From: Demequina muriae
GTDB lineage: Bacteria > Actinomycetota > Actinomycetes > Actinomycetales > Demequinaceae
Direction of reading: 5' to 3'
DNA: 64,000 nt
NCBI RefSeq assembly: GCF_030418295.1
Contig: NZ_JAUHQA010000001.1
Span: 2,418,001-2,482,000, forward strand
Position numbers and translations under genes: made by a program. Shown here in pieces: positions 35,801 through 44,383 of the stretch. A model generated the notes under the pieces. That model was given only the letters and a program-made list of their open reading frames with translations. It ran no database searches and was not told where the DNA came from. Position 1 is the stretch's first letter; each line of letters starts with the position of its first letter.

Positions 35801-37425
35801 CGCGGTCGTGGCGCGACGCCAACGGTGGACCTCTGGTCTTCGACGATGACCTGCAGGCGAAGCCCGCGTACTACGGCATCGTCGAGGGCTCCGCGACGGA
35901 GCAGCCGCTGCCCCCTCGCCTGCGCACCGCCAACGCCTTCGCTGGCTCGGTGGAGCTGGACGGAGATGCCACGACGTCGCCGATCTGGGAGCGACTGCCG
36001 CTGCTGCCCGTCGAGGGACGCGGGGACTTCCAGTTCCGCTGGGCCGAGGATCATCTGACGGTATTCGTCTCGGTGGACGACGACTCGGTGGACGCGAGCG
36101 ATGGTCTTGAGTTCACGCTGGACGGCACCGATTACGCCATCGATCGCGAGGGCGACGGCGATGCCGATGCCGTCGTGACCGCGACCACTGGAGGCTACGA
36201 CGCGGTGGTGCACCTGCCGCTGGTCGGTGCCGGAGAATCCGACACCGTGGACTTCGATGTGCGGATCGTGGATGGCGCCGAGACCTCAGGGTGGAACACG
36301 CCCGGAGCGACCGGCACCGTGACGCTCGTCGAGGCGCTGTCGTACCTCGAGGTGCCCGAGACCGACCAGGCACTGGTCATCGACGGCAGCCCCGAGCAGG
36401 CGTGGGACGCGGCGCCCGTGGTCACGACCGACAAGGCGGTCGAGGGCAGCGGCACCGCGCCAGGGGAGTTCCGCACGCTGTGGCGCGACAACACCCTCTA
36501 CATCTACGCCGAGATCCCCGACGCCGACGTCGACACCACGGGATCGGACCCGTGGACTCACGATTCGGTCGAGCTCTATGTCGATGGAGGCAACTTCAAG
36601 AACGGCTCCTATCGGTACGACGACACGCAGATCCGCGTGAATGCCGACAACGTCGTGTCCTTCGGTGCGGGGGACGAGACGTTCCAGGCGAACCGCGTCG
36701 AGTCGGCGACGACGCTCATCGACGGTGGATGGGCAGTGGAGGTGGCCGTCTCGTTGCTCGAGTATGGAGGCGTCGGCACCTTCCACGGCGTCGACTTCCA
36801 GGTCAACAGCGCCGAGAACGGTGCGCGCCAGGCGATTCGCAACTGGGCGGACCCCACGGGCGCCGGCTACCAGTCGACGGCTCGGTGGGGCGTAGCGCAG
36901 CTGGTCGCGGCCGAGGACGTCGGCCAGCCTGGTGACGGTGACGGTGACGGCGCCGGAGGCGGCGACAGCGACGGCGGGGCCGGAGATGGATCCGGCGGCG
37001 GCGACGACGGTCCGCTGTCCGAGGACGAGGTCCGAGACAGCGACGACGGCGGCATCGACGTCCCTGCCACGGCGCGCGCGGGCGAGACCATCACCGTGGG
37101 GCTCGGAGAGGAGCTCGCCGGGGAGGCGACGCAGACGTTCCTCTACTCGGAGCCCTCACTCATCGGGCAGTCGATCGCCGATGCGGACGGGAACATCCGC
37201 GTGACGATTCCGCTCGACACTGCGCCCGGGGAGCACACCCTCGCGGTGTACGCGGCGGACGGATCGCTGATCGGTTGGGCGGCGCTCACCGTGCTCGCCG
37301 CTGACGGCGCACTGTCCTCCACGGGCGCGGAGGGATACCTGTTGCCGGCGAGCATTGCACTCCTCCTGGTGCTCGTGGGCAGCGCGATGGTGGTCCGGCG
37401 TCAGGGCGCCCTCGCGGAGCGCTGA
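32857..37425 (+). CDS. Very large secreted multi-module GH10 xylanase
   Basis: An extracellular endo-xylanase of 1522 residues. A signal peptide ends near 34 (PQANA). Four CBM4/9/22-like beta-sandwich modules follow at about 35-185, 190-350, 355-490 and 500-675. The GH10 barrel is at about 678-1012, with Glu821 (WDVVNE, acid/base) and Glu936 (VTELDV, nucleophile). Two CBM9-like modules lie at about 1015-1365, then a Gly/Asp linker, an Ig-like segment, and a C-terminal LSSTG, hydrophobic helix and RR tail. That tail suggests sortase or membrane anchoring. AAAGGAG precedes the ATG. It interrupts a conserved trpD-exonuclease gene order. Confidence 0.95.
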   Translation: MRLTIRPVAAASAVAITLASIAVIPAFAPQANAAVTTVLSEDFESGSIGQLWPSGYSEFGPEAFVADPDDAENTVLSLTERTENYFSVSTPGAGEMLVEGVEHSVSVRVRLGSPDDSPTTVAIADNVSYSAIIGADASADVTASAWTTLVGTYTPGAANTNVYVAAPAGVDLLVDDFVVTTGTDDAGGEGELCPPTGEVLATHGFEEGVNGWQGRGAATAVVTDAEAHTGAQSLAVTGRTQNWHGTQLPVASVFTEGTYTVSAWVKLPADAAAGTTLKMTVQGNDGTDDTYTEVTPATAVDGAAWVNLCGTYSVIDGDAPSVLYLEAADATASFLVDDVQISGAGAVTEPEPCEPLTSIDFEDGTTGSWIANDAATLTVVDDAGDQVLEVTDRTATHFGIQSPTGEFESGVVYSFSAEVLLTADADVRWIAYDESTQDTYNWAGTASVTAGEWTTVTGTWTFDEASIGTARAYIEVASTDDYRVDDITVSAPCVDGDGPAPGTVAFSTDFENGSLDGWQLRDSGWSEEDEGGALPGVPTVELTEEQSASPTHSAKVSGRNAQGDGIRYEVTDELVAGAQYRVTGSFRFADGEQPGDIWMTLQNGQAFNTLSQFADVTFSNSGWATATATFTMPAVAEGTQAWLYFETAYDGGAKGNTSTFYMDDISAVVPEPAVIEDLTPIKDTVPFPAGVAIDSRETVGAPADLLLRHFNQISAENFMKPEAWYDADGNWAPNATEIDSLMDFAVDNDLSMYGHVLVWHSQTPAWFFEDESGAPLTDSADDQALLRERMRTHIFNVAEYLSQWGEYGAGNPVVAWDVVNEVIDDSAAYADGMRRSEWYRILGETFVDDAFRFADEAFNDVYGSADSVTMFINDYNTEQSGKRSRYLALIDRVIARGAPIDGIGHQFHVNLSLPVSALQDAIVDASGRGLTQAVTELDVTTGTPESSAKFIDQGYYYRDAFDIFRTYASELYSVTIWGLIDSRSWRDANGGPLVFDDDLQAKPAYYGIVEGSATEQPLPPRLRTANAFAGSVELDGDATTSPIWERLPLLPVEGRGDFQFRWAEDHLTVFVSVDDDSVDASDGLEFTLDGTDYAIDREGDGDADAVVTATTGGYDAVVHLPLVGAGESDTVDFDVRIVDGAETSGWNTPGATGTVTLVEALSYLEVPETDQALVIDGSPEQAWDAAPVVTTDKAVEGSGTAPGEFRTLWRDNTLYIYAEIPDADVDTTGSDPWTHDSVELYVDGGNFKNGSYRYDDTQIRVNADNVVSFGAGDETFQANRVESATTLIDGGWAVEVAVSLLEYGGVGTFHGVDFQVNSAENGARQAIRNWADPTGAGYQSTARWGVAQLVAAEDVGQPGDGDGDGAGGGDSDGGAGDGSGGGDDGPLSEDEVRDSDDGGIDVPATARAGETITVGLGEELAGEATQTFLYSEPSLIGQSIADADGNIRVTIPLDTAPGEHTLAVYAADGSLIGWAALTVLAADGALSSTGAEGYLLPASIALLLVLVGSAMVVRRQGALAER

Positions 37426-37466
37426 CGCCGGACGCCATCGGGGCGCCGCCGCAGGGGGTGTCGGCG

Positions 37467-39158
37467 TCAGCGCCGCTCCGACCCGACTCTCGAGTCGTGG
37501 TCGGAGCGGCGGGCGTCCACCCAGTGCCGGTGTCGTCCGGCCCCCGTGACGGGGGATGACCACTCGCCGTCGACGTACAGCAGCCGGGTTCCCGGTCGCT
37601 CGAGCCACCTCAGCGCGATCTCCTGCTCCTCGACGAGCGCGGCATCGATCTCGAGCGCATCCCAGCGGGTGCGAAGCTCATCCGCCGCGTCCCAGACGCC
37701 GCTCTCGACCCGGGTGGATCCCGCGAGCGCACCGTGGGAGAACGAGGCGAGCTCCCACGCCTCATCCACGCGACGCACCGCCACCAGTCGGCACGCGCGC
37801 AGAGCAGCGAGCCGGTCCCGCCTCATCGCGCCATCCACGAGTGCGCTGAGGGCATCCCGCAGTTCGCCCGCACGCTCGTACTCGAGCCGCTCGGCACGAG
37901 AGGCGACCTCGCGTCGCATCGCCTCCACGACGGGGGAGACGTCGCGGTCGAGCGCGTCACGTGCAGCGAGCAGGGTCACGTCGTAGCCGGACTCCTCTCC
38001 CCGTATGCACGGGGCGGTGCACGCACCGAGGTCCTTCAGGATGCACGCACGCGCGTCGGCGCGCGGCACGATCGTGAGTCGCGTCGTGCACGTGCGTATG
38101 CCGATCGCCTGCTCGAGCGCCGATGCGGCGAGGCGTGCGTCCGCCATCGAGCGCATCGGCCCCAGCCACGAGGGCTCGCCGTAGGCGGACTTCACCGCGG
38201 ACAGGCGCGGGTAGCGCTCGTCAGTGAGACGCAGCCACGCGGTCCGCTCCGGGCGTGCCGACCTGCGGTTGTACCGAGGTCGCCACTGGTCGATCATGCG
38301 CACTTCGAGGATGGTGGCCTCGAGCTGCGTGGGGCACACCACGGTGTCGACGTCGACCGCGAGTGCGAGCATGTCGCGGATGCCACGGCGGCTCTCGCTG
38401 CTCGTGAAGTACGACTTGACGCGCGCGCGCAGGTTGCGGGACGTCCCCACGTAGAGGCGTTCGCCGAGTGGCCCGCAGAAGGTGTACACCCCCGGCTTCG
38501 CTGGCACGCGATCTGCCATGGTGGCCTTGCGTCGCAGCGCGCTGGGCATGGGGTTGCGCAGCGAGTCGAGATCCTCGCGGTGGGTGATGCCGAAGGCCGC
38601 GAGTCGCTCGAGCATTCCGTGCAGCACCTCGGAGGTGGCGCGTGCGTCCTCGAGAGCCCGGTGGTTGGGCGTGACCCGGGTGCCGAACACGCGCGCCAGC
38701 GTCACGAGCTTCTTGTTGGGCGCCTCCTCCTTGGTCGTGGCGCGGCGCGCGAGCAGCACCGTGTCGACGATCTCGGGGGCGGGCCAGGCGTAGCCGTGAC
38801 GACGGCATGCCTCTTTCAGGAAGCCCACGTCGAAGCGGGCATTGTGGGCGACCAGCACGGCGTCGCCGAGGAACTCGAGGAAGCTGGGCAGCACCTGCGC
38901 GATGGGCGGGGCGGCCACGACCATGGCGTCGGTGATGCCCGTCAGCGCGACGATGTACGGAGGGATCGGCCCCCCGGGGTCGACGAGGGTCTGGAACTCA
39001 CCGACCACCTCGCCGCCGCGTGTCTTGACGGCGCCGATCTCCGTGATCTCGCAGTCGCGTGGGGACCCTCCGGTGGTCTCGAGGTCGACGACCACGAAGG
39101 TGGTCGCCGACAACGGCTCGCCGATCTCTTCGAGGCTGCCCTGCACCGCCACTGTCAT
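37467..39158 (-). CDS. DEDDh exonuclease fused to a UvrC-like GIY-YIG domain
   Basis: The 563-residue protein joins a DnaQ-type 3'-5' exonuclease (residues 1-190: VVDLETTGG, HNARFDVGFL, NHRALEDARAT, giving the DEDDh residues) to a GIY-YIG nuclease (PGVYTFCGPLGERLYVGTSRNLRARVKSYF near 215-250). A UvrC-like region with CTAPCIRG and a UvrB-contact-like helix follows. Mycobacterial Rv2191 has the same architecture beside trpD. A role in DNA repair is likely but untested here. The ATG lies 7 nt after TAGCGT (complement of 39166-39171). Confidence 0.9.
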   Translation of the reverse strand: MTVAVQGSLEEIGEPLSATTFVVVDLETTGGSPRDCEITEIGAVKTRGGEVVGEFQTLVDPGGPIPPYIVALTGITDAMVVAAPPIAQVLPSFLEFLGDAVLVAHNARFDVGFLKEACRRHGYAWPAPEIVDTVLLARRATTKEEAPNKKLVTLARVFGTRVTPNHRALEDARATSEVLHGMLERLAAFGITHREDLDSLRNPMPSALRRKATMADRVPAKPGVYTFCGPLGERLYVGTSRNLRARVKSYFTSSESRRGIRDMLALAVDVDTVVCPTQLEATILEVRMIDQWRPRYNRRSARPERTAWLRLTDERYPRLSAVKSAYGEPSWLGPMRSMADARLAASALEQAIGIRTCTTRLTIVPRADARACILKDLGACTAPCIRGEESGYDVTLLAARDALDRDVSPVVEAMRREVASRAERLEYERAGELRDALSALVDGAMRRDRLAALRACRLVAVRRVDEAWELASFSHGALAGSTRVESGVWDAADELRTRWDALEIDAALVEEQEIALRWLERPGTRLLYVDGEWSSPVTGAGRHRHWVDARRSDHDSRVGSERR

Positions 39159-39245
39159 GATGCTGACGCTACGTGGTGCCTGTGACACCGCACGCCGACG
39201 CCCTCTCGCCCCGCGATGTCAGAGGTCGCTCCTAGCGTCGGAGTC
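39159..39245. promoter_or_regulatory. Divergent leaderless promoters of the exonuclease and the small Cys-motif gene
   Basis: TAGCGT occurs on both strands, as the complement of 39166-39171 and at 39233-39238. Each copy lies 7 nt before the start codon it faces. The 87-bp gap leaves room for separate -35 regions. Confidence 0.5.
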
Positions 39246-39440
39246 ATGATCATCGATTGCGATACATGCGAAGTCCGGGGCAAGGCCTGCGGCGACTGCG
39301 CGGTGTCGTTCCTCACGATCCCGGTGCGACAGCCGCAGCCGGTCGAGATGGACGACGACCAGGCGGCAGCGGTGGACGCGCTCGTCGAGGGAGGCCTCGT
39401 GCCTCCGTTGCGACTGGTGCGCTCCAGCGTCGCCAGCTGA
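39246..39440 (+). CDS. Small protein with paired cysteine motifs
   Basis: A 64-residue protein whose N-terminus has CDTC, seven residues on CGDC, then a short hydrophobic strand and a helix. The two CxxC-like pairs could form a zinc knuckle, but no metal-binding family is recognised with certainty. Similar short proteins occur beside this exonuclease in other actinobacteria (recollection, not checked). The start is 7 nt after TAGCGT. Confidence 0.65.
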   Translation: MIIDCDTCEVRGKACGDCAVSFLTIPVRQPQPVEMDDDQAAAVDALVEGGLVPPLRLVRSSVAS

Positions 39441-39524
39441 CGATCCGCGACGTCACGCCTGGGCACCCGCCATCGGGCAGCTCGCGCGGGGCGCGGGCTC
39501 ACGGCACTCCCGGTGGCTGCGGTG

Positions 39525-41318
39525 TCAGTCGGCGCGCTTGGCGGCGTAGAGCTCTTCGATCACGTCGCCATAGGTGTCCAGCACGCGAGCGCGCTTGACC
39601 TTGAGCGATGGCGTCAGCATGCCGTTGTCGATCGTGAGGTCGCCGTCGAGCACGCGGAAGGCGCGGATCGACTCGGCCCGCGAGACCGCGGTGTTCGCCC
39701 GGTCGACGGCCTTCTGGATGCGTGCGAGCACCCTGTCGTCCTTCGCGGCCTCTGCGGGGGTCATGGGATCGATGCCCTTGCTCTGGAGCCACCCGGGCAG
39801 CGCGTCCGCGTCGATCGTGATGAGCGCCGCGATGAAGGGCCGCGCGTCGCCCACGACCACGCACTGACTGACGAGTGCATACGCACGGATCCGGTCCTCG
39901 AGCTCGGCGGGCGCGACGTTCTTGCCGCCGGCCGTCACGATCAGCTCCTTCTTGCGACCGGTGATGGTGAGGTAGCCGTCGTCGTCCTGGGCCCCGATGT
40001 CACCGGTGTGGAACCACCCGTCGACGACGACCTCGGCGGTGGCATCGGCGTTGTGGTGATAGCCCTCGAACAGCTGCTCGCCGCGCAGCAGGATCTCGCC
40101 GTCGTCCGCGATGCGCACCTCGATCCCCGGCAGCGGCGGGCCGACGGTGCCGATCTTCGCGAGCTCGGGCCGGTTGACGTGTGATGCCGCGTTGGTCTCG
40201 GTGAGGCCGTAACCCTCGAGCACGGTGAGACCGAGTCCTCGGTAGAAGTGGCCCAGCCGGTCGCCCAGCGGAGCCGACCCGGAGATGGCCCACCCCGCAC
40301 GCCCGCCCAGGACGTCGCGAATCTTGCTCAGCACGAGCGCATCGGCCGCCTTGTGACGCATGCGCAGCCCGAACCCGGGGCCTTCCTCGGTGTCGAGAGC
40401 CTTGGAGTAGTCGATGGCCTGCTTCGCCGCCCACCGGAAGACGCGCACCTTGCCGCCGGCGGCGGCCTTCTGCTCTGCCGAGTTGTAGACCTTCTCGAAG
40501 ACCCGCGGCACGGCCAGCACCAGCGAGGGGTGGAAGCTCTGCATCGCGGGCACGAGCTTGGACGGATCGGAGCAGTAGCCGATGCACATTCCCGACGCGA
40601 CCAAGGCGATCTGCACCAGGCGGGCCAAGGAGTGTGCGAGCGTGAGGAACAGCACGGTAGAGGCGCCTTCGCCGAACAGCACCGGCCGCATCTCGTCGTG
40701 GATGCCCGCAATGTGGCGGACGTAGGAGAAGTGGGTGAGCCGCACCCCCTTGGGCCGACCCGTGGTGCCTGACGTGTACATGATGGTCGCGAGCGAGTCG
40801 TGGCCCACGGTCGCGATGCGGGCCGCCAGCTCGTCGTCGGTGACGGATGCCCCCGCGAGAGCGAGGTCGTCGAGCGCGCCGTCGTCGATGACGAGCACGC
40901 GCGTGATCGGGCTCTCGGCGTCGGCCGCGACGGACGCCGCACGAGCGGCGTGCTCCTGAGTCTCGGCGATCACCACGCTGACCTCGGCGTCCGAGGTGAT
41001 CCAATCGACCTGGGGCGTCGACGACGTGTCGTAGATCGGCACGGGGATCGCTCCCGCGGACATGATGGCGAAGTCGAGGACCGTCCACTCATATCGAGTG
41101 CGAGAGTAGATGGCGACGCGATCACCGGCCGAGACACCTGTGGCGATGAGCCCCTTGGCGACGGCATTGACGTGCGCCTGCGCCTGGGCGCCGGTGACAT
41201 CGATCCACTCGTCATCGGCGTCGGGGTACCGCAGCACGACCTTGTTCGCGTGCGTGGTCCAGGCTGCGCTCACGAGCGCGATGATGCTGGGTGGGTAGTC
41301 GATCGCCGGGCTTCCCAT
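39525..41318 (-). CDS. Long-chain fatty acid-CoA ligase (AMP-forming)
   Basis: Activates fatty acids through acyl-adenylate to acyl-CoA. The 597-residue protein has the P-loop-like YTSGTTGRPKGV, GYGLTETNAASH, the HTGDIG hinge region and GRKKELIVTAGGKNVAP with the C-terminal lysine region. It belongs to the FadD15-like group. ATG 41318 was chosen because GGAG lies 5 nt upstream, over a GTG at 41354 that lacks a site. A TATCGT near 41353 is a plausible -10. It is divergent from the ROK kinase. Together with the PlsC protein it fits lipid synthesis or recycling. Confidence 0.93.
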   Translation of the reverse strand: MGSPAIDYPPSIIALVSAAWTTHANKVVLRYPDADDEWIDVTGAQAQAHVNAVAKGLIATGVSAGDRVAIYSRTRYEWTVLDFAIMSAGAIPVPIYDTSSTPQVDWITSDAEVSVVIAETQEHAARAASVAADAESPITRVLVIDDGALDDLALAGASVTDDELAARIATVGHDSLATIMYTSGTTGRPKGVRLTHFSYVRHIAGIHDEMRPVLFGEGASTVLFLTLAHSLARLVQIALVASGMCIGYCSDPSKLVPAMQSFHPSLVLAVPRVFEKVYNSAEQKAAAGGKVRVFRWAAKQAIDYSKALDTEEGPGFGLRMRHKAADALVLSKIRDVLGGRAGWAISGSAPLGDRLGHFYRGLGLTVLEGYGLTETNAASHVNRPELAKIGTVGPPLPGIEVRIADDGEILLRGEQLFEGYHHNADATAEVVVDGWFHTGDIGAQDDDGYLTITGRKKELIVTAGGKNVAPAELEDRIRAYALVSQCVVVGDARPFIAALITIDADALPGWLQSKGIDPMTPAEAAKDDRVLARIQKAVDRANTAVSRAESIRAFRVLDGDLTIDNGMLTPSLKVKRARVLDTYGDVIEELYAAKRAD

Positions 41319-41400
41319 GGTGTCTCCATTGGCATTCGGGATGGTGGCGCTCACGATACCCTCTTCCCAGAGTCAACCGAGCATCCAGGGAGCACCGTTC

Positions 41401-42366
41401 ATGCACGCGATCGGCGTAGACATCGGCGGCACGAAGATCGCCGTCGGCGTGGTCGACGACGAAGGTCGAATCGTTGAGAAGACCCGCCGCGCGACACAGC
41501 CGGAAGACGCCGCCAGCATCGATGCGGCGATCGCCGATGCGGTCGCGGAGCTGGCAGAGCGCCACGAGTTCCATCACGTGGGACTCGCCGCCGCCGGGTT
41601 CGTCTCCTCCGACCGCCGCCGCGTGCTGTTCGCCCCCAACATCGCGTGGCGCGAGTACCCGTTGGCCGAACGCGTCGAGGCACTCATCGGCCGCGAGGAT
41701 CTCCACGTCGTGGTCGAGAACGACGCGAATGCCGCGGGCTGGGGCGAGTACCGCTACGGCGCCGGACGCGAGGTGCGTGACATGGTCATGCTCACCATCG
41801 GCACCGGCCTCGGCGCTGCGATCATCTCCGAGGGCCAACTGGTGCGCGGTGCGTACGGCTTCGCGGCGGAGCTCGGGCACGTGCGCGTGCAGCCCGGCGG
41901 TCACCCCTGCGGCTGCGGCCACCGCGGCTGCTGGGAGCAGTACGCGTCAGGGTCGGCACTGGTGCGCGAAGCGCGCCGGGCGGCGCGGGAGCGCCCCGTC
42001 CGTGCTGCCGGTCTGCTGGCGCTTGCCGGCGGTGACCCGGCCTCCATCACCGGTCCCGACGTCACCCGCGCCGCCGCCGACGGCGACGAGCTGGGCATCG
42101 AGCTGCTCGCCGAGCTGGGGGAGTGGATCGGCGCGGGCTGCGCCTCGCTCGCCGCAGTGCTCGACCCGGAGTCATTCGTGGTGGGCGGCGGGGTGATCGC
42201 CGCCGGCGACCTCATGCTCGCTCCCGCCCGCACGTCCTATTCGGAGAACCTCCCCGCGCTGGGGCATCGGCCCGTTGCGCCCATCGTGGCGGCGGCGATG
42301 GGCAACGACGCCGGTATTGTGGGCGCCGCTGCGCTCGCGCGAGAGGCGCCGCACACGCAGGATTGA
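41401..42366 (+). CDS. ROK family glucokinase
   Basis: A 321-residue sugar kinase. The N-terminal ATP loop is GVDIGGTKIAVGVV and the catalytic Asp lies in VENDANAAGWGEY. IGTGLGAAII is the second phosphate loop. The zinc site ELGHVRVQPGGHPCGCGHRGCWEQ carries the His and three Cys of the ROK signature. There is no N-terminal helix-turn-helix, so it is an enzyme and not a repressor. Glucose is the likely substrate. AGGGAG precedes the ATG at some distance. It opens a same-strand run: ROK, plsC, pfp, aroG. Confidence 0.92.
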   Translation: MHAIGVDIGGTKIAVGVVDDEGRIVEKTRRATQPEDAASIDAAIADAVAELAERHEFHHVGLAAAGFVSSDRRRVLFAPNIAWREYPLAERVEALIGREDLHVVVENDANAAGWGEYRYGAGREVRDMVMLTIGTGLGAAIISEGQLVRGAYGFAAELGHVRVQPGGHPCGCGHRGCWEQYASGSALVREARRAARERPVRAAGLLALAGGDPASITGPDVTRAAADGDELGIELLAELGEWIGAGCASLAAVLDPESFVVGGGVIAAGDLMLAPARTSYSENLPALGHRPVAPIVAAAMGNDAGIVGAAALAREAPHTQD

Positions 42367-42419
42367 CGTCAGGGACCATCCACGACCGACCAGGAACAGG
42401 AAGTCGAGACCGTCTGCCG

Positions 42420-43142
42420 ATGAGCGCTTACTACACGCTGTTCAAGCATGTGCTGATCGGCCCACCCCTGAAGGGCTACTACCGCCCATGGGTCGAAGGC
42501 GTCGAACACGTTCCTGAGGCCGGCGGCGCGATCCTCGCGTCGAACCACCTCGCGGTCTCGGACTCGTTCTTCCTCCCGCTGGTGATCTCGCGCAAGGTCG
42601 TGTTCCTGGGCAAGCAGGAGTACTTCACCGGCAAGGGATTCAAGGGCTACGCCACTCGCGCCTTCATGGAGGGCGTGGGAACGATTCCCGTGCACCGAGG
42701 CGGCGGACGGGCCTCAGAGGCGGCGCTGCGCACCGGACTGCAGGTATTGCAGTCGGGCCAGCTTCTCGGCATCTACCCCGAGGGCACGCGCAGTCCGGAC
42801 GGCCGTCTCTACCGGGGAAAGACCGGAATCGCACGGATGGCGATCGAGGCGGGCGTGCCGATCATCCCGCTCGCGATGATCGGCACCGACGTCGCCCAGC
42901 CCATCGGCCAGAAGGTGCCCAGCCGCACCGACATCGGCGTGCGATTCGGGCCACCGCTGCGCCTCGACGCCTACGCGGGCCGTCAGGAGGACCGCGAGGC
43001 CCTGCGCGAGGTGACCGACGGCGTCATGAAGGCGATCCAGGAGCTGTCGGGCCAGGAGTACGTGGACCGCGATGCGGCACGGTACAAGCTTGAACTCGAG
43101 CGCGGGCAGACCCCGCCCATCGACCCGAACGAGTCCCCCTAG
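42420..43142 (+). CDS. 1-acyl-glycerol-3-phosphate acyltransferase-like (PlsC family)
   Basis: A 240-residue acyltransferase. The catalytic NHLAVSD (HX4D) lies near residue 42 and the glycerophosphate-binding EGTRSPDG near 120; PIIPLAMIG is block IV. It probably makes phosphatidic acid at the inner face of the membrane, though the exact acyl acceptor is not readable. A homologue lies near aroG in mycobacteria (Rv2182c). It is followed by a TAGAAT -10-like element at 43141-43146 that probably drives the next gene. Confidence 0.9.
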   Translation: MSAYYTLFKHVLIGPPLKGYYRPWVEGVEHVPEAGGAILASNHLAVSDSFFLPLVISRKVVFLGKQEYFTGKGFKGYATRAFMEGVGTIPVHRGGGRASEAALRTGLQVLQSGQLLGIYPEGTRSPDGRLYRGKTGIARMAIEAGVPIIPLAMIGTDVAQPIGQKVPSRTDIGVRFGPPLRLDAYAGRQEDREALREVTDGVMKAIQELSGQEYVDRDAARYKLELERGQTPPIDPNESP

Positions 43143-43179
43143 AATGAGCGGGACGCCAACCCACCACGAAAGGTTCACC

Positions 43180-44379
43180 ATGTCGGTCCGTCGTGTCGCT
43201 CTGCTTACTGCAGGCGGTTTCGCCCCGTGTCTGTCCTCCGCCGTCGGCGGCCTCATCGGCCGCTACACGGAGATCGCACCCGAGGTCGAGATCATCGCGT
43301 ACGAGCACGGCTACTGGGGACTGCTGCAGGGCAAGTACACCACCGTCACGGACGTGGTGCGGGAGAAGGCGGGCATCCTTCACGACTTCGGCGGTTCGCC
43401 GATCGGCAACTCGCGCGTCAAGCTCACCAATGCCGAGGACTGCGTCAAGCGCGGTCTGGTGCAGGAGGGCCAGAACCCGCTCGAGGTCGCCGCGGAGCAG
43501 CTCAAGACCGATGGGGTCGACGTGCTCCACACCATCGGCGGCGACGACACCAACACCACGGCGGCGGATCTCGCCGCGTACCTGCACGACAACGGCTACG
43601 AGCTCACCGTCGTGGGCCTTCCCAAGACCATTGACAACGACGTGGTGCCGATCCGCCAGTCGCTGGGCGCGTGGAGCGCCGCGGAGCAGGCGAGCGTCTT
43701 CGCACAGAACGTCATCGGCGAGCACCGCTCGGGGCCTCGCATGCTGATCGTGCACGAGGTCATGGGCCGCGCGTGTGGATGGCTCACTGCCGCATCGGCC
43801 CTCAAGTACCGCGAGTGGCTCGACGGCCTCGAGTTCGTGCCCGAGATCGGCCTGTCACGTGAGCGGTGGGAGATTCACGGTCTGTACCTGCCTGAGCAGT
43901 CGATCGACCTCGATGCTGAGGCCGAGCGTCTCAAGACGGTCATGGACGAGGTCGGCAACGTCAACATCTTCCTGTCGGAGGGCGCAGGCGTGCCCGAGAT
44001 CATCAAGCAGATCGAGGCGGCGGGCGGCGAGGTCGCTCGTGACCCGTTCGGCCACGTGCGCTTGGACGAGATCAACCCGGGTCAGTGGTTCGCGAAGCAG
44101 TTCGCCGAGCGCATCGGCGCCGAAAAGGTCATGGTGCAGAAGTCCGGGTACTTCTCGCGCTCCGCGAAGGCCAACGCCCAGGACCTGCGCCTCATCAAGT
44201 CCATGACCGACTACGGGGTCGAGTGCGCGCTGCGCGGCGAGTCCGGCGTAATTGGTCACGACGAGGAGGACGGCGGCCGCCTCAAGGCGATCGCATTCCC
44301 GCGCATCGCGGGGCACAAGGCCTTCGACGTCACGACGCCCTGGTACACCCGCACCCTGAGCGAGATCGGCCAGGCCTGA
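43180..44379 (+). CDS. pfp: Diphosphate-type 6-phosphofructokinase
   Basis: A 399-residue phosphofructokinase. Two specificity residues favour inorganic diphosphate over ATP: GGDDTNT (Asp after GGD, where ATP enzymes have Gly) and PKTIDND (Lys where ATP enzymes have Gly). TIDND carries the catalytic Asp; MGRACGWLTA is the fructose-6-phosphate region. A diphosphate enzyme makes this glycolytic step reversible. TAGAAT (43141-43146) plus GAAAGG before the ATG give a short leader. aroG starts 4 bp after it, so glycolytic flux control and aromatic synthesis are co-transcribed. Confidence 0.9.
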   Translation: MSVRRVALLTAGGFAPCLSSAVGGLIGRYTEIAPEVEIIAYEHGYWGLLQGKYTTVTDVVREKAGILHDFGGSPIGNSRVKLTNAEDCVKRGLVQEGQNPLEVAAEQLKTDGVDVLHTIGGDDTNTTAADLAAYLHDNGYELTVVGLPKTIDNDVVPIRQSLGAWSAAEQASVFAQNVIGEHRSGPRMLIVHEVMGRACGWLTAASALKYREWLDGLEFVPEIGLSRERWEIHGLYLPEQSIDLDAEAERLKTVMDEVGNVNIFLSEGAGVPEIIKQIEAAGGEVARDPFGHVRLDEINPGQWFAKQFAERIGAEKVMVQKSGYFSRSAKANAQDLRLIKSMTDYGVECALRGESGVIGHDEEDGGRLKAIAFPRIAGHKAFDVTTPWYTRTLSEIGQA

Positions 44380-44383
44380 GACG

